A DNA stretch of 64,000 nucleotides from Lacihabitans sp. CCS-44 (GCF_024343735.1 NZ_RJUE01000057.1:106841-170840); one strand, 5' to 3'; positions 34,674-44,512 are shown, counted from the first letter of the stretch. Translations and numbers: made by a program. Notes: a model not told the origin generated them from the sequence alone.

Positions 34674-35777
34674 TTATGAAATAGCACATCGGTTAGCACC
34701 TGCTTCTAAGTCTATTGGGTTAATGTCGCTAAAATCGCCTTGAAGGTTTTTCTCAACAATTACAAGGTAATTGGCTGGTGTAGCGGGAATTCGACCAATG
34801 ATAGTTTCAATGAAATCTATTTCATTCAATTGTAGGAGAGGAATTGATTTTACTTTTTTTAATGTACTATGAATCAAAAGATTATCAAAATCAATTGGCT
34901 GACTTGTGTGGGCAGGTAATACAATTATTTCGTCATTGAGGCTTAATAATTTTTGAAGTGATTGGTACAAAAGTTTTGCTTTTACTTTCATTCCTTCGGT
35001 ATCTGCCTTCAAATCGGGTCTTCCAACACCATTTATAAATAAGGTATCACCAGTTAGTAATACCTTATTATCAATGTTAAAACTCATACTTTCCAAAGTA
35101 TGCCCTGCTGTTGAAATGGCTGAAACTGAAATATTTCCAAGTTTGAAAACGGTTTCATTTTCGATGGGTTGGTACTCGAAACGTAGGTTATTGTTAGCGG
35201 GTAAAAATAAGGCCGCACTGTTTTTCTCAGCTATTTCCTTCGACCTAGAGAGGTGATCTGCGTGTGTGTGGGTTTCTATTACATATTTTAAAACCGCATC
35301 ATTGGCATTAAGATATTGCTCATACACGTTTATATCCAAAGAAGCATCTACTACAATAGCTTCATTATTAGAAATTATCATGTATGATAAACATCCTTTT
35401 CCTGTTCTCCGAAATTGAATCAAATCAAAATTTGGGAAATTAATGGTTGCAGTATTCCATGCCAAACTCCATGCTTTCAAGCCTCCCTCCAACGAATAGG
35501 TGTTATAACCCTGAATCTGAAGCATTTCGGCCGCTACCAAGCTCATTTTGCCACCACCACAATAAGCCACTACAGGTACACTTCTATCAAGAAACAAGTC
35601 ACTAAAGGCACCAAAATCATTGTTTTTTATCTTGTCGTAAGCGTTAAAATGAAGACTGTTGGGAATATGCCATTCGGCTCTTTCCGAGATAGGACGTATA
35701 TCGAGGATCGAAACTGGTTGCCCGATTTCCAACCAATTACGTAAAGTATTGACATTAATAGTTTTGATTGCTTCCAT
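34674..35777 (-). CDS. Rhodanese-metallo-beta-lactamase fusion
   Basis: A 367-residue protein. Residues about 1-105 are a rhodanese domain with active Cys in YCGGGKMS. Residues about 115-367 are an MBL-fold hydrolase of the persulfide-dioxygenase-like group, with THTHADHLS, STAGHTLESMS, GDTLFING and LPAHT supplying the metal ligands. Such fusions are linked to persulfide or sulphide oxidation. Order rhodanese then MBL is reversed from the usual MBL-rhodanese. It lies first in the two-gene operon with MFS. Confidence 0.88.
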   Translation of the reverse strand: MEAIKTINVNTLRNWLEIGQPVSILDIRPISERAEWHIPNSLHFNAYDKIKNNDFGAFSDLFLDRSVPVVAYCGGGKMSLVAAEMLQIQGYNTYSLEGGLKAWSLAWNTATINFPNFDLIQFRRTGKGCLSYMIISNNEAIVVDASLDINVYEQYLNANDAVLKYVIETHTHADHLSRSKEIAEKNSAALFLPANNNLRFEYQPIENETVFKLGNISVSAISTAGHTLESMSFNIDNKVLLTGDTLFINGVGRPDLKADTEGMKVKAKLLYQSLQKLLSLNDEIIVLPAHTSQPIDFDNLLIHSTLKKVKSIPLLQLNEIDFIETIIGRIPATPANYLVIVEKNLQGDFSDINPIDLEAGANRCAIS

Positions 35778-35794
35778 TATGTTTAAATTTTAAA

Positions 35795-35802
35795 CAAAGG
35801 TA
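35795..35802 (-). promoter_or_regulatory. Promoter -7 box of the rhodanese-MBL/MFS operon
   Basis: Minus-strand TACCTTTG is an exact TAnnTTTG match 17 bp upstream of the ATG at 35777. The upstream -33 region is not clear. Confidence 0.5.
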
Positions 35803-36376
35803 GAGACCTCTATTTTAGAAAAAATTAACAAATGATAAAAAGCAGAGTATTAAACAAAAAAAATCAAATTATTATTCTGCCGCCACTTACAATTGCCCTC
35901 CATGAGTCTTTGTTTTCGCTTAAATAGATAATTAAAAAAATGTCTCCCTTCTTTGTGCTTCCATTTCAATGATTTTTCTGTTTGACAACAAACTTGATAG
36001 AAGTTATCTATGTTATTGGCTACAAACCCCTTTTTAGCATATTTGAGATAATATAAATTAAAGAATAGGTGGCTCATTCGAAGCCAAGACGTTCACAAAT
36101 TCGCCTTCAACTAGGTTAGCATCAGTAAACTGTATAATCATAGCCCAATTGGTTCACTTTGAACTGTAATGACTGGCTCAATTCCACCAAAATGGAAGAA
36201 CGACCAAGTATATAAAACCACCCAGAATGAAAATCATGAGGATATTGGAAAAATACAAACTTTAGAAACCCAAGTAAAGGCTTAAAAGGCATGAACACAA
36301 AGCTAAAAATGTGAATAAACCTCAACTTGGTAGAGATCAAACTTCAACAGCGACATACTTATTTAGAACATGAGCC
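35803..36376. other. Intergenic stretch without a convincing gene
   Basis: Short frames occur on the minus strand (35850-36077 and 36122-36340) but show no domain, signal or start context that I can support. I see no RNA gene. It lies between the rhodanese operon and the first repeat tract of the integrative element, so the junction may be here. Confidence 0.4.
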
Positions 36377-36554
36377 GCACACACCCAGTGTGTTCACCCC
36401 AAATACGGCTCAAAATGACCTACACACCATGCACACACTTTTGCACACACCCCGAACAAACAATGTGTGCAAATGGCAAAATTAGCCGCACACACTCCAT
36501 TTTTAGAAACCTCACACACTAAGCATAACCTGCACACAACTGGATTGTCGGACA
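36377..36554. repeat. CACACAC-repeat tract ending in ATTGTCGGACA
   Basis: At least seven GCACACAC-like copies (near 36379, 36423, 36431, 36444, 36489, 36512, 36531) and one inverted copy (GTGTGTGC near 36463) lie at irregular spacing, followed at 36544-36554 by ATTGTCGGACA. The same 11-mer follows the iteron tract at 44337-44479. The setting resembles an origin or regulatory repeat block, but no initiator gene lies beside this one. Confidence 0.55.
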
Positions 36555-36705
36555 AAATGCAGATGATTAAGACAATCTAAAAAAAAATACAAGTGATAGA
36601 ATCCGAAATAGATAAGAATTTGGAGAAAAAAGTTGATGCCAAAGGTCATCATTAAAAAAACAAAAACATTTGAAGTCCCACAAGTTTAAATAAGGATAAA
36701 TATTT

Positions 36706-36780
36706 CAACTTAAGTAGTTCACTTTCAATGGAATATGCAGGCTCACTTTTTACTGGAATATGCCTATTAATTTTCGACAC
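36706..36780 (-). mobile_element. Probable solitary end of an IS21-like element
   Basis: Read on the minus strand it starts GTGTCGAAAATTAATAGGC and then has two direct repeats of the form GCATATTCCAnT(n)AAAAGTGA (36741-36763 and 36717-36738). Terminal TGTCG plus internal repeats of this kind are typical of IS21-family ends. No istA or istB is present, so it is a remnant. It touches the hsdR stop within 5 bp. The comparison is from memory of the family. Confidence 0.4.
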
Positions 36781-36784
36781 AACC

Positions 36785-39655
36785 CTACACCCCCTCAATA
36801 AAAGTCTCTATAAACCCTAAAATCTTGTCTTTGATGCGTGTGAAGGTGGTGTTTCGGTCTTTTAGACCTGGCATTACTGTTAGCATTGGCCTGATTTCGT
36901 TTACTAAAGGTAGCTTTTGTGAGAACAAATACTCAGCAATAACCTCCTGAAGCTTCGTTAAATCGAGGTTTTCGGCTTTCGATAGAGTAATTAGTGCATT
37001 GGCTCTTTCTAGGCTCCAGAACTCCTCAAATTGGCCTTCTACTTGGTCTGCCTCTGTTATGTTTGGGAGATTTTCGTTGATAAATTTCTCTATCAGTATT
37101 TTTTTACTTCTTAGCTGTATTTGACCTTCTAATAGCTCCTTTATTTCCCTTTTCTTCTTCTCTAGGTCTTCTGTAGTGCCAATATTGAGTTTGGCCAAGA
37201 GCATTAAGATGTAGGCCACATTTACCTCGTCACGGTGTATAAGCTCCAGCTCAAAATCTACATCATTGAGGATCGATACCTTTTCTTTTGCTGATATCTT
37301 GGCTCGGTCGTGTATGTCTAGATATTTGCTTTTGTAATCTTCAAAATCTTGACTTGGCATCACTAAGTCTTGTTCTTCATAGTCCGCAAAGGTGCTGAGC
37401 GTGTTTTTTATCCGTATCAGCTCTCTGAATTTCTGCACAAACTCTAAAATATCGTCCTCTGATGCTAGATCATTTACGCTGTCTACCGTGGGAGTTATTT
37501 TCAATAGTTCGGCATAAACCTCATTGAAACGACTAATATAGTCTCCATAAGGTTTCAGAATGATGTCTTCCTTTGCATTTTTGTTTGAAAACAAAGCAAT
37601 GGCGTCATCTGTGGCGTTTTTAAGGTTTCTGAAGCACACAATATTTCCATGCGACTTCTTGTCGTCCAGTATCCTGTTTGTGCGTGAGAAGGCTTGAATT
37701 AGGCCATGGTACTTGAGATTCTTATCAACAAACAGTGTATTGAGCGTTTTGCTGTCAAAACCCGTCAAAAACATGTTTACAACCAACAAAATGTCTATCT
37801 CCTTGTTCTTTACTCGCTTTGATATCTCGTTGTAATAGTTGTAAAAAGATTGGCTGTCTTTGGTAGTATGTTTCGTACCAAACATTTTATTGTAGTCCCC
37901 AATGTACTTTTCCAACTTGTCTCTGTTGTGCAAGCTTAGTTTTTGGTACTTTTCTTCTGGCTCAGCCACTTTGTTGAAATCAAAGTTATCTAGCTCATCC
38001 AGTTCTATGTTGTCATTGCTATCTTTTACATCTTCGTTGGCCACATAGCTGAAAACAGTAGCAATTCTCAAATTATGCTTACCTTCTAACTTCTTTTTGG
38101 CAAAAATGTCATAATACTGAGTAAGAATATCCACCGAACCAACACAAAACATAGCCGTATAGGCTCTTGAGTGTGTTTTTTGGTCGTGGTGAACTATGAT
38201 GTAATCAGCTATCTTTTCTAGCCTTTTGGGCGACTCTAACAGTTCTTGGGTGTCAATGCCCTCGACTTCTATATCAAGCTCATTCTGGCTTTCTTTTTGG
38301 CGATATCGACCCACATATTCCACCGAGAACTTCAACACGTTTTCGTCTTTTATGGCATCTGTAATCACATATTTGTGCAAACATTCCTCAAAAAGCTCTT
38401 TGGTGGTTCGTTTACGTCCATCCAATGATGCTGCGTTTTGCTCAAAAATGGGTGTCCCTGTAAAACCAAACATTTGGTTGTTGGTAAAATAGCTCTTTAT
38501 CCGAGCATGGGTTTCTCCAAACTGTGTTCTGTGGCATTCGTCAAAGATGAAAACGATTCTTTTATCTTTCAACTTCTCCATTTGGCTCAAGTGACGGATT
38601 TTCGAAATGGCCGTATTGAGCTTTTGGATGGTGGTTACTATCAGTTTGGTGTCATTGGTAAACTGCTCAACGAGCTTCTGGGTGTTGTCGGTGCCATCGA
38701 CACTTCCGTCAGAAAAACTATTGAACTCTTTGGTAGTTTGGTAGTCAAGGTCTTTTCTATCCACCACAAACACCACTTTGTGTATGTTTGGATTAGTCAC
38801 CAATATTTGGCTAGCTTTGAACGATGTCAAAGTTTTTCCTGATCCTGTGGTATGCCAAATGTATCCGTTTTTAGTTGGCCCATTGGCTGGCGTATTTTTA
38901 ACTCGGTCTAAAATAGCCTCAACTGCAAAGTACTGATAAGGTCTCAAAACCATCAATGTGCTATCTTTTTCTGAAAGAACTATGTAACGAGTTATCATTT
39001 TTGATAAATGACAAGGCTCTAGGAAATCATCGGTAAAAGCGAACAGGTCGGTGATGAGTTTATTATTTTTGTCAGACCAATAAAAGGTTTGTTTGAAGTT
39101 TTGTTTGAGGTTGTTGCTGTAATATTTGGTATTCACACCGTTTGATATCACAAATACCTGAATGTATTGAAACAAACCATAATTGGCACTGTAAGAATGT
39201 CGTTGATAGCGGTGAGTTTGGTTAAATGCTTCTTTTAGCTCCAATCCTCGGCGTTTGAGTTCGATTTGACAAAGTGGTAAGCCATTTATCAAAATGGTGA
39301 CATCGTAACGGTTTTTATAATCGCCCTCGTTTTTGATTTGGCTACATACTTGGTATTGATTTTGACACCAAAACTCTTGATTGATAAACTCCAAATACAC
39401 GCTGGTGCCATCTTCTTTGGTGAGCTGCATTTTGTCACGAAGTATTTTGGCTCTGTCCCAAATATTACCTTTGTTGAGGTGAACCATCACTTGGCCAAAC
39501 TCTTTTTGAGTCAAAGAAACGCCATTATGCTTCTCTATTTGGGTTTTGAGATTAGCCACTAGGTCGGTTTCATTTCCAATATTCACGAAACTATAGCCTT
39601 GTTTTACAAGTGCATCTATGAGTTTGTTTTCAAGTTCGGCTTCGGGTTGTGGCAT
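36785..39655 (-). CDS. hsdR: Type I restriction enzyme R subunit
   Basis: A 956-residue motor/nuclease. The N-terminal nuclease (about residues 100-140) has TILINGLPLCQIELKRRG, with the PD-(D/E)xK ELK. Then the helicase: Walker A GSGKT in HTTGSGKTLTS, FDECHR (DEAD-like box) and GFTGTP, followed by the second RecA domain with LLVVNMFLTGFDSKTLNT and QAFSRTNR. It translocates DNA and cuts unmethylated DNA with the M and S subunits. It is last in the operon after the unknown gene at 39659-40207. Confidence 0.97.
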   Translation of the reverse strand: MPQPEAELENKLIDALVKQGYSFVNIGNETDLVANLKTQIEKHNGVSLTQKEFGQVMVHLNKGNIWDRAKILRDKMQLTKEDGTSVYLEFINQEFWCQNQYQVCSQIKNEGDYKNRYDVTILINGLPLCQIELKRRGLELKEAFNQTHRYQRHSYSANYGLFQYIQVFVISNGVNTKYYSNNLKQNFKQTFYWSDKNNKLITDLFAFTDDFLEPCHLSKMITRYIVLSEKDSTLMVLRPYQYFAVEAILDRVKNTPANGPTKNGYIWHTTGSGKTLTSFKASQILVTNPNIHKVVFVVDRKDLDYQTTKEFNSFSDGSVDGTDNTQKLVEQFTNDTKLIVTTIQKLNTAISKIRHLSQMEKLKDKRIVFIFDECHRTQFGETHARIKSYFTNNQMFGFTGTPIFEQNAASLDGRKRTTKELFEECLHKYVITDAIKDENVLKFSVEYVGRYRQKESQNELDIEVEGIDTQELLESPKRLEKIADYIIVHHDQKTHSRAYTAMFCVGSVDILTQYYDIFAKKKLEGKHNLRIATVFSYVANEDVKDSNDNIELDELDNFDFNKVAEPEEKYQKLSLHNRDKLEKYIGDYNKMFGTKHTTKDSQSFYNYYNEISKRVKNKEIDILLVVNMFLTGFDSKTLNTLFVDKNLKYHGLIQAFSRTNRILDDKKSHGNIVCFRNLKNATDDAIALFSNKNAKEDIILKPYGDYISRFNEVYAELLKITPTVDSVNDLASEDDILEFVQKFRELIRIKNTLSTFADYEEQDLVMPSQDFEDYKSKYLDIHDRAKISAKEKVSILNDVDFELELIHRDEVNVAYILMLLAKLNIGTTEDLEKKKREIKELLEGQIQLRSKKILIEKFINENLPNITEADQVEGQFEEFWSLERANALITLSKAENLDLTKLQEVIAEYLFSQKLPLVNEIRPMLTVMPGLKDRNTTFTRIKDKILGFIETFIEGV

Positions 39656-39658
39656 AAG

Positions 39659-40207
39659 CTATTTTGTAAGAATTTTTTTTAGATTGCTATGGGTATATAT
39701 TTCTAGTTCCAACTCTGCCAATGATTGTATGTTAGTTTTGACTAAAATTCGTTTTGCTCTATCAATGATTGCCATATATTTGAATCTTGAATGAATTCCA
39801 TTTGTCCATGAAACAATTTCACTTTCTTTGAAACCTAATTTTTCTTGAATTAAACGATCTACTGGAAAATGCGGCGGGGTTTGTATCCATCCAGCACACC
39901 ATAGGTATTTCAAATACAAATTCAGTATTTTTTGGCAAACTCCAAAATTGAGTCGACCTTCCGATAAAACTTCGCTATCTACAGAGCTGTTTAATATTGT
40001 TTCAATATTCTTAATATGCTCATCTTCAGTAACTAACCCTTCATAATTAGATGAAATGTCTATTAATACAGTATGTAAATAATCTCGGAATGCTTTCTTC
40101 GATGTCTCGCTTGCATCCGAGTTATAAATGCTAGCCCTTTGAAATGCCGCTTGAATACTCATCATCCAATATTGAGACTCAAGAAATACATGTTTACTAT
40201 TTTTCAT
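39659..40207 (-). CDS. Unknown protein within the restriction operon
   Basis: A 182-residue, probably helical protein without signal or membrane segment. Notable patches are RASIYNSDASETSKKAFRDY, FGVCQKILNLYLKYLWCAGW and PPHFPVDRLI. I do not recognise the family. It overlaps the HsdS stop by 4 bp (ATGA) and ends 3 bp before hsdR, so it is translated with them. That fixed place suggests a modulator of the restriction complex or a separate defence factor; both are inference. Confidence 0.65.
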   Translation of the reverse strand: MKNSKHVFLESQYWMMSIQAAFQRASIYNSDASETSKKAFRDYLHTVLIDISSNYEGLVTEDEHIKNIETILNSSVDSEVLSEGRLNFGVCQKILNLYLKYLWCAGWIQTPPHFPVDRLIQEKLGFKESEIVSWTNGIHSRFKYMAIIDRAKRILVKTNIQSLAELELEIYTHSNLKKILTK

Positions 40208-41382
40208 ACAAACATCTGCTGTAAAAGTCCTTTTTTATAAGTTTGGGCTTCTTCGATTAGGTGTATAACCTTTTCAATTTTTTCATCAATTGCTGTTAGA
40301 AAATGGGCTATTTTATCCTGTTCTTCTCTTGATGGAAGTTCGCATAATTCAAGAGAATAATCTTTGAAATAAATATGTGGAATTGTACTTCCAGTTATGT
40401 ATTTAGTAAAATCAAACGTGCTTAATAGGTAAAAAAGAAAATATGTGTTTACGCTGAGTTTTGGTTTGATTATCTCCATTGTTCCTAAAACAGAAGACTT
40501 CCCTTTACAAAATAATAACCTTCCCGCTCCTGCACCATCTTTAACAATGCTAACATAATCATTTTCTTCTTCATAAAAATCAACTCTTTTTAACACCCCA
40601 GATGCTCCATAAATAATAAAATCACCAAAGTTTTCTTCAATTTTATTTGCCGAAATACTGGAGGATTTTTTTAATGCTATCTCCCCCAAACTCTTCTGCT
40701 CCCAATCATCAAAATCAGACCCATCATCTTTCTTGAAGCGAATTTCTTGGCTAAAAATCTTTTGCATCAAGCCTTTTTTGTATTCTTCCGAGAGCCTTTT
40801 CTTTTCTTTTAATGCTTGTATTTTTTCTTCAATAGTGGTTAGGAAATTGGCTATTTTTGTTTGTTCTGCAAGAGTAGGAAGTATAATTTCAAGCGTTTTT
40901 AAATCAGAATTATAGACATTACTAATACTTGAGCCTTTAGCTAAAGTGGAAATCTTTTTTCTAAGTTTATGATTGATATAGTAAGCCACATAAATTTGAC
41001 TGTAAACATTATTCTTAGATGGTTTTAATATATTTATAGTTCTACCAATAGCAACGTTCTCAATTGTTAAAGCTGAAGCTGACCCAATATCAAGTGGGTC
41101 TTCGCCTGCAGATGGCAATAAAATCTCATCACCTTTACTTAGTAGTAGCTCAGATTTATCAAGGTTTGTTTTATTAAAAACTTTAGTAATTACCTCATTA
41201 TACATGTAATACAACTCTCCATATCTCACGCAAGGGGTTTCAAAATCTGGAGATGCTTCATTTTGTTTTATGTTTTTACCCGTAGAGAAAAGGAATATAT
41301 CACTGAAAGAGTGTTTTATGTTCGATTTATTTCCTAAATCAGAAAACTCAGGAAAACGCAATTTTGGTATTTGTGTGGTCAT
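40204..41382 (-). CDS. hsdS: Type I restriction-modification specificity subunit
   Basis: A 392-residue protein with two target-recognition domains and two conserved regions. Each conserved region has LPTLAEQTKIANFLTTIEEKIQALKEKK and LPSREEQDKIAHFLTAIDEKIEKV, the coiled-coil spacers of HsdS. The N-terminal TRD starts LRFPEF. It sets the DNA sequence that the complex methylates or cuts. It overlaps the DUF1016 gene by 4 bp. The target is not predictable from sequence. Confidence 0.95.
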   Translation of the reverse strand: MTTQIPKLRFPEFSDLGNKSNIKHSFSDIFLFSTGKNIKQNEASPDFETPCVRYGELYYMYNEVITKVFNKTNLDKSELLLSKGDEILLPSAGEDPLDIGSASALTIENVAIGRTINILKPSKNNVYSQIYVAYYINHKLRKKISTLAKGSSISNVYNSDLKTLEIILPTLAEQTKIANFLTTIEEKIQALKEKKRLSEEYKKGLMQKIFSQEIRFKKDDGSDFDDWEQKSLGEIALKKSSSISANKIEENFGDFIIYGASGVLKRVDFYEEENDYVSIVKDGAGAGRLLFCKGKSSVLGTMEIIKPKLSVNTYFLFYLLSTFDFTKYITGSTIPHIYFKDYSLELCELPSREEQDKIAHFLTAIDEKIEKVIHLIEEAQTYKKGLLQQMFV

Positions 41383-42407
41383 TTGGTTTCATGGTTTTGG
41401 TACAGAGACATTAATTTCTGACTAATTTCTTCTGTGGCTGGCAATAAAGCCTTGTATTCTTCAGGAAGTTTATCTGTGATGGAGTAAGTAGCCACACCAA
41501 TTGGCATTGTACTGGTTTTTAGTGCGTATTCCACTACTGTTCGATCTTTTCTTTTACATATTATTATGCCAATTGCTGGGTTTTCGTGAGGCTGTTTTAC
41601 GGTATCGTTCAATACCGACAAGTAAAATTCCATTTTGCCCTTATATTCTGGCTCAAAATCTCCAATTTTCAACTCCACGGCTATCAGTGACTGCAATTTC
41701 CGATGAAACAACAACAGATCTATTTTATACTCTTTGGCACCCACATAGATTTTGTATTGGTTGCCAATAAAACTAAAATCGGCACCTACTTCTTGCAAAA
41801 ACTCTCTGATGTTTTTGATGAGTGCCTGTTCAAGTTCGTATTCGCTGTGTTCATCGGCCATTGCTAAAAACTCAAAATTGTAATGGTCTTTTACGGCCAA
41901 GTGGGCTTGTTTTTTTATGCTTTCGGGCAAAACCTCATCAAAGTTAGTTTGATTGAGCAAATACTTTTGATATGTTTTATTTTCAACTTGATGCACCAGT
42001 ACATCTTTCGTCCAACCAAACTTTTTTGTGGCAACAGTATAGAAAAGGCGTTCTTGAGAGTCTTTGCATTTTTTTAAAATGACAATATGTTTACTCCAAC
42101 TAATTTCTCGTACCAATGGTACGAGATTTTCATCTACGTGGTATTCATTAAAAAATTGAGCCATTAACCATAAATTACCTTCTGAAAAACCTGACATTTC
42201 AGGAAACTCGTTTTGAAGTTCCTTTGAAAGTGTAGGAACAATTGATTTTCCCCAACCCAAGGTTTGTTTTTCGGCAATGGCCATGCCAAGTTCCCAATAC
42301 AAGCTTATTAGCTGCACATTTACAGCTTTAAGAGCCTCATATTGAGCTTGCCTAACCTTGAGTTTGATATCGGTAATAAACTGGTTCTGTAATACTTCTA
42401 AGTTCAT
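41379..42407 (-). CDS. DUF1016 (YhcG-type) PD-(D/E)xK nuclease-like protein
   Basis: A 342-residue protein. The N-terminus (about 10-150) is the DUF1016_N helical part (ALKAVNVQLISLYWELGMAIAEKQ, WGKSIVPTLSKELQNEFP). The C-terminus (about 190-340) is a YhcG nuclease-like domain with DLLLFHRKLQSLIAVELKIGDFEPEYKGKM, where D and ExK are the catalytic candidates. The family is common inside type I RM operons in Bacteroidota. Its action is not known; a role in DNA cleavage or restriction control is likely. Confidence 0.93.
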   Translation of the reverse strand: MNLEVLQNQFITDIKLKVRQAQYEALKAVNVQLISLYWELGMAIAEKQTLGWGKSIVPTLSKELQNEFPEMSGFSEGNLWLMAQFFNEYHVDENLVPLVREISWSKHIVILKKCKDSQERLFYTVATKKFGWTKDVLVHQVENKTYQKYLLNQTNFDEVLPESIKKQAHLAVKDHYNFEFLAMADEHSEYELEQALIKNIREFLQEVGADFSFIGNQYKIYVGAKEYKIDLLLFHRKLQSLIAVELKIGDFEPEYKGKMEFYLSVLNDTVKQPHENPAIGIIICKRKDRTVVEYALKTSTMPIGVATYSITDKLPEEYKALLPATEEISQKLMSLYQNHETK

Positions 42408-42480
42408 TTGTAAAACCTTGATTTTAGTATAAATAACGTTTTCCTGACCTCAAGCAAACGATTGATTAAGAAAAGCTTTT

Positions 42481-44094
42481 TTAAAACGGCGTTTCAATGC
42501 CCAATTCTTTACAAAAAGCCGAAATAGTATTGTCGATTTCTAACATGGAACTGTCCACTGCTTTTAATTTTTGAGCTATTTCGGCTAAATCAATGCTTTC
42601 TTCGGCTTCAAAAGTGTCCACATAACGAGGAATGTTAAGGTTGAAGTCATTCTCCTTAATTTCGCTTATTTTGGCCACATAACTGTACTTTTCTTCGGGC
42701 TTTCGTTCTCGGTAAGTACTTACTATTTTGTCGATATGCTCTTCTTGGAGGATATTTTGGGTTTTTACCTTCTCAAAATGTTGACTCGCATCTATAAAAA
42801 GCACATCATCGGGGTTCTCACGACATTTTTTGAATACCAAAATACTGGTAGGGATGCTAGTACCATAGAAAATATTGGCTGGTAGGCCAATAACCGCATC
42901 TAGATAATTGCAATCTTCAATCAAATATTGTCTGATGTGGCCTTCTGCACCACCCCTAAACAACACACCATGTGGCATAACTACCGCCATGGCACCGTTT
43001 TCATCCAGTTGATAAATCATGTGCTGGATAAATGCAAAATCTGCCTTGCTTCCTGGTGCTAATTTGCCATATTGGCTAAATCTATCGTCAGTTTGAAATA
43101 AAACATTGGCCGACCATTGAGCCGAGAATGGAGGATTAGCCACAATTGCTTCAAATTTCTTGTCAAGGTGCTGTGGTCTTTCTAGAGTATCCTCTTTTCT
43201 GATGTCAAATTTGGAGTAATGCACATCATGAAGGATCATGTTCATTCGAGCCAAGTTATACGTAGTACGGTTTCGCTCCTGGCCATAGAAAAAGGCCACG
43301 TCTTGCACTTCTTTGGCTACTCGCAATAGCAATGACCCAGAACCACACGTTGGGTCATATACAGACCTAAGCTTGGTTTTACCAGTGGTTACGATTTTTG
43401 AGAGAACTTTGGAAACTTCTTGCGGAGTATAGAACTCACCAGCCTTTTTACCAGCTCCACTAGCAAACTGACCAATCAGATACTCGTATGCATCACCCAA
43501 AATATCAGATTCGGTATTTTCAAGTTCAAAGTCAATTTTATCTAAATGCCCTAAAATCTTGGAAATTACCTTGTTTTTGTCTTTCTCTGTTCTTCCAAGT
43601 TTGGTAGAAGTGAGGTCAAGGTCTTCAAAAAGCTTATTGAAGTCGTCTTCGGAGTCAGTACCAGCAGTACTTTGCTCGATATTCCTAAGAATTATGGTTA
43701 AATCACCCAAAATAAAGCTTTCTGAGCTGTTTTCAGAAGCATTATTATTATCTGTTTCACTTGCTTCCTCATTTTGGCTACCACGGGCAGCTATTTGGCT
43801 AAAAAGCTCACTAGGTTTAAGGAAATAGCCCAATGATTCAACGGTTTCCTCTTTTATGGCCTCAAGAAACTCTTGACCATCCAGTGTATTTTCGTTGATT
43901 TCACGGTATTTGATAGTTTCACCAGATTCTGATAGAATTTTATTGGCATTAAGCTCCATTTTTTCGGACAAATACTTGTAGAAAATAAAGCCTAGGATAT
44001 AGTCTCGGAACTCATCAGCATCCATAAGGCCACGGAGCGTATTGGCGATGTTCCAAAGTTGCTGTTCAAGTTGTTTTTTTTGGTCAATTGACAT
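42481..44094 (-). CDS. hsdM: Type I DNA methyltransferase M subunit
   Basis: A 537-residue adenine methyltransferase. The N-terminal helical part (LWNIANTLRGLMDADEFRDYILGFIFYKYLSEK) leads to the catalytic domain with SAM motif DPTCGSGSLLLR and the catalytic NPPF (AIVANPPFSAQW). It ends with a coiled region that binds HsdS. It is the first gene of the RM operon. A 73-bp gap separates it from the DUF1016 gene. Confidence 0.97.
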   Translation of the reverse strand: MSIDQKKQLEQQLWNIANTLRGLMDADEFRDYILGFIFYKYLSEKMELNANKILSESGETIKYREINENTLDGQEFLEAIKEETVESLGYFLKPSELFSQIAARGSQNEEASETDNNNASENSSESFILGDLTIILRNIEQSTAGTDSEDDFNKLFEDLDLTSTKLGRTEKDKNKVISKILGHLDKIDFELENTESDILGDAYEYLIGQFASGAGKKAGEFYTPQEVSKVLSKIVTTGKTKLRSVYDPTCGSGSLLLRVAKEVQDVAFFYGQERNRTTYNLARMNMILHDVHYSKFDIRKEDTLERPQHLDKKFEAIVANPPFSAQWSANVLFQTDDRFSQYGKLAPGSKADFAFIQHMIYQLDENGAMAVVMPHGVLFRGGAEGHIRQYLIEDCNYLDAVIGLPANIFYGTSIPTSILVFKKCRENPDDVLFIDASQHFEKVKTQNILQEEHIDKIVSTYRERKPEEKYSYVAKISEIKENDFNLNIPRYVDTFEAEESIDLAEIAQKLKAVDSSMLEIDNTISAFCKELGIETPF

Positions 44095-44336
44095 GGGTTC
44101 TTTCTGTAAAAATAATGATTTTGTAAGGCTTTGGGCAAATATAAGAAAATAATGAGCCAGATGAAACCGACCTTGGTAGCCATTGATTAGTTTGATATGG
44201 AAATGCCTAATATTTTCAGCTCAACGATGGGCTAGTTTCAGAATTTTTAGCAAAAAAATGGTCTTTTTGGGTCTTGTAGGACACCTATGTTGCATGGAAG
44301 CTGATTACACCTATACTTCTTCTTTTGAGAAAAATA

Positions 44337-44512
44337 GTGTAAACACCCTCAGATTGCACTGGAAGGGCGTAAACACCAGTGTAAACAGGGGAGTAAACAT
44401 GGTGTAAACAGGTGCTTAATTTGGGGTGTTTATGGTGTAAACAGGTGGTGTTTTGAAAATGTAATCATTTTTGTAAACAACGAAAAGTGGCAGTATCACA
44501 AATTGTCGGACA
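44337..44512 (+). repeat. GTGTAAACA iterons, likely replication origin or control region
   Basis: Seven close copies of (G)TGTAAACA lie at about 44337, 44369, 44380, 44392, 44402, 44435 and 44471 in direct orientation, with partial copies at 44426 and 44448. ATTGTCGGACA follows at 44502-44512. Iterons of this size next to a replication-initiator gene (45107-46951) usually bind the initiator. The pattern is not a CRISPR, as spacers are short and irregular. Confidence 0.7.

Noticed and set aside
35850..36340. Two short minus-strand frames as genes
   Set aside because: No domain, signal, start context or partner gene; low-complexity A/T-rich sequence gives such frames by chance.
44337..44480. 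CRISPR array
   Set aside because: Repeats are only about 9 bp with short, irregular gaps and there are no cas genes. The pattern fits iterons.
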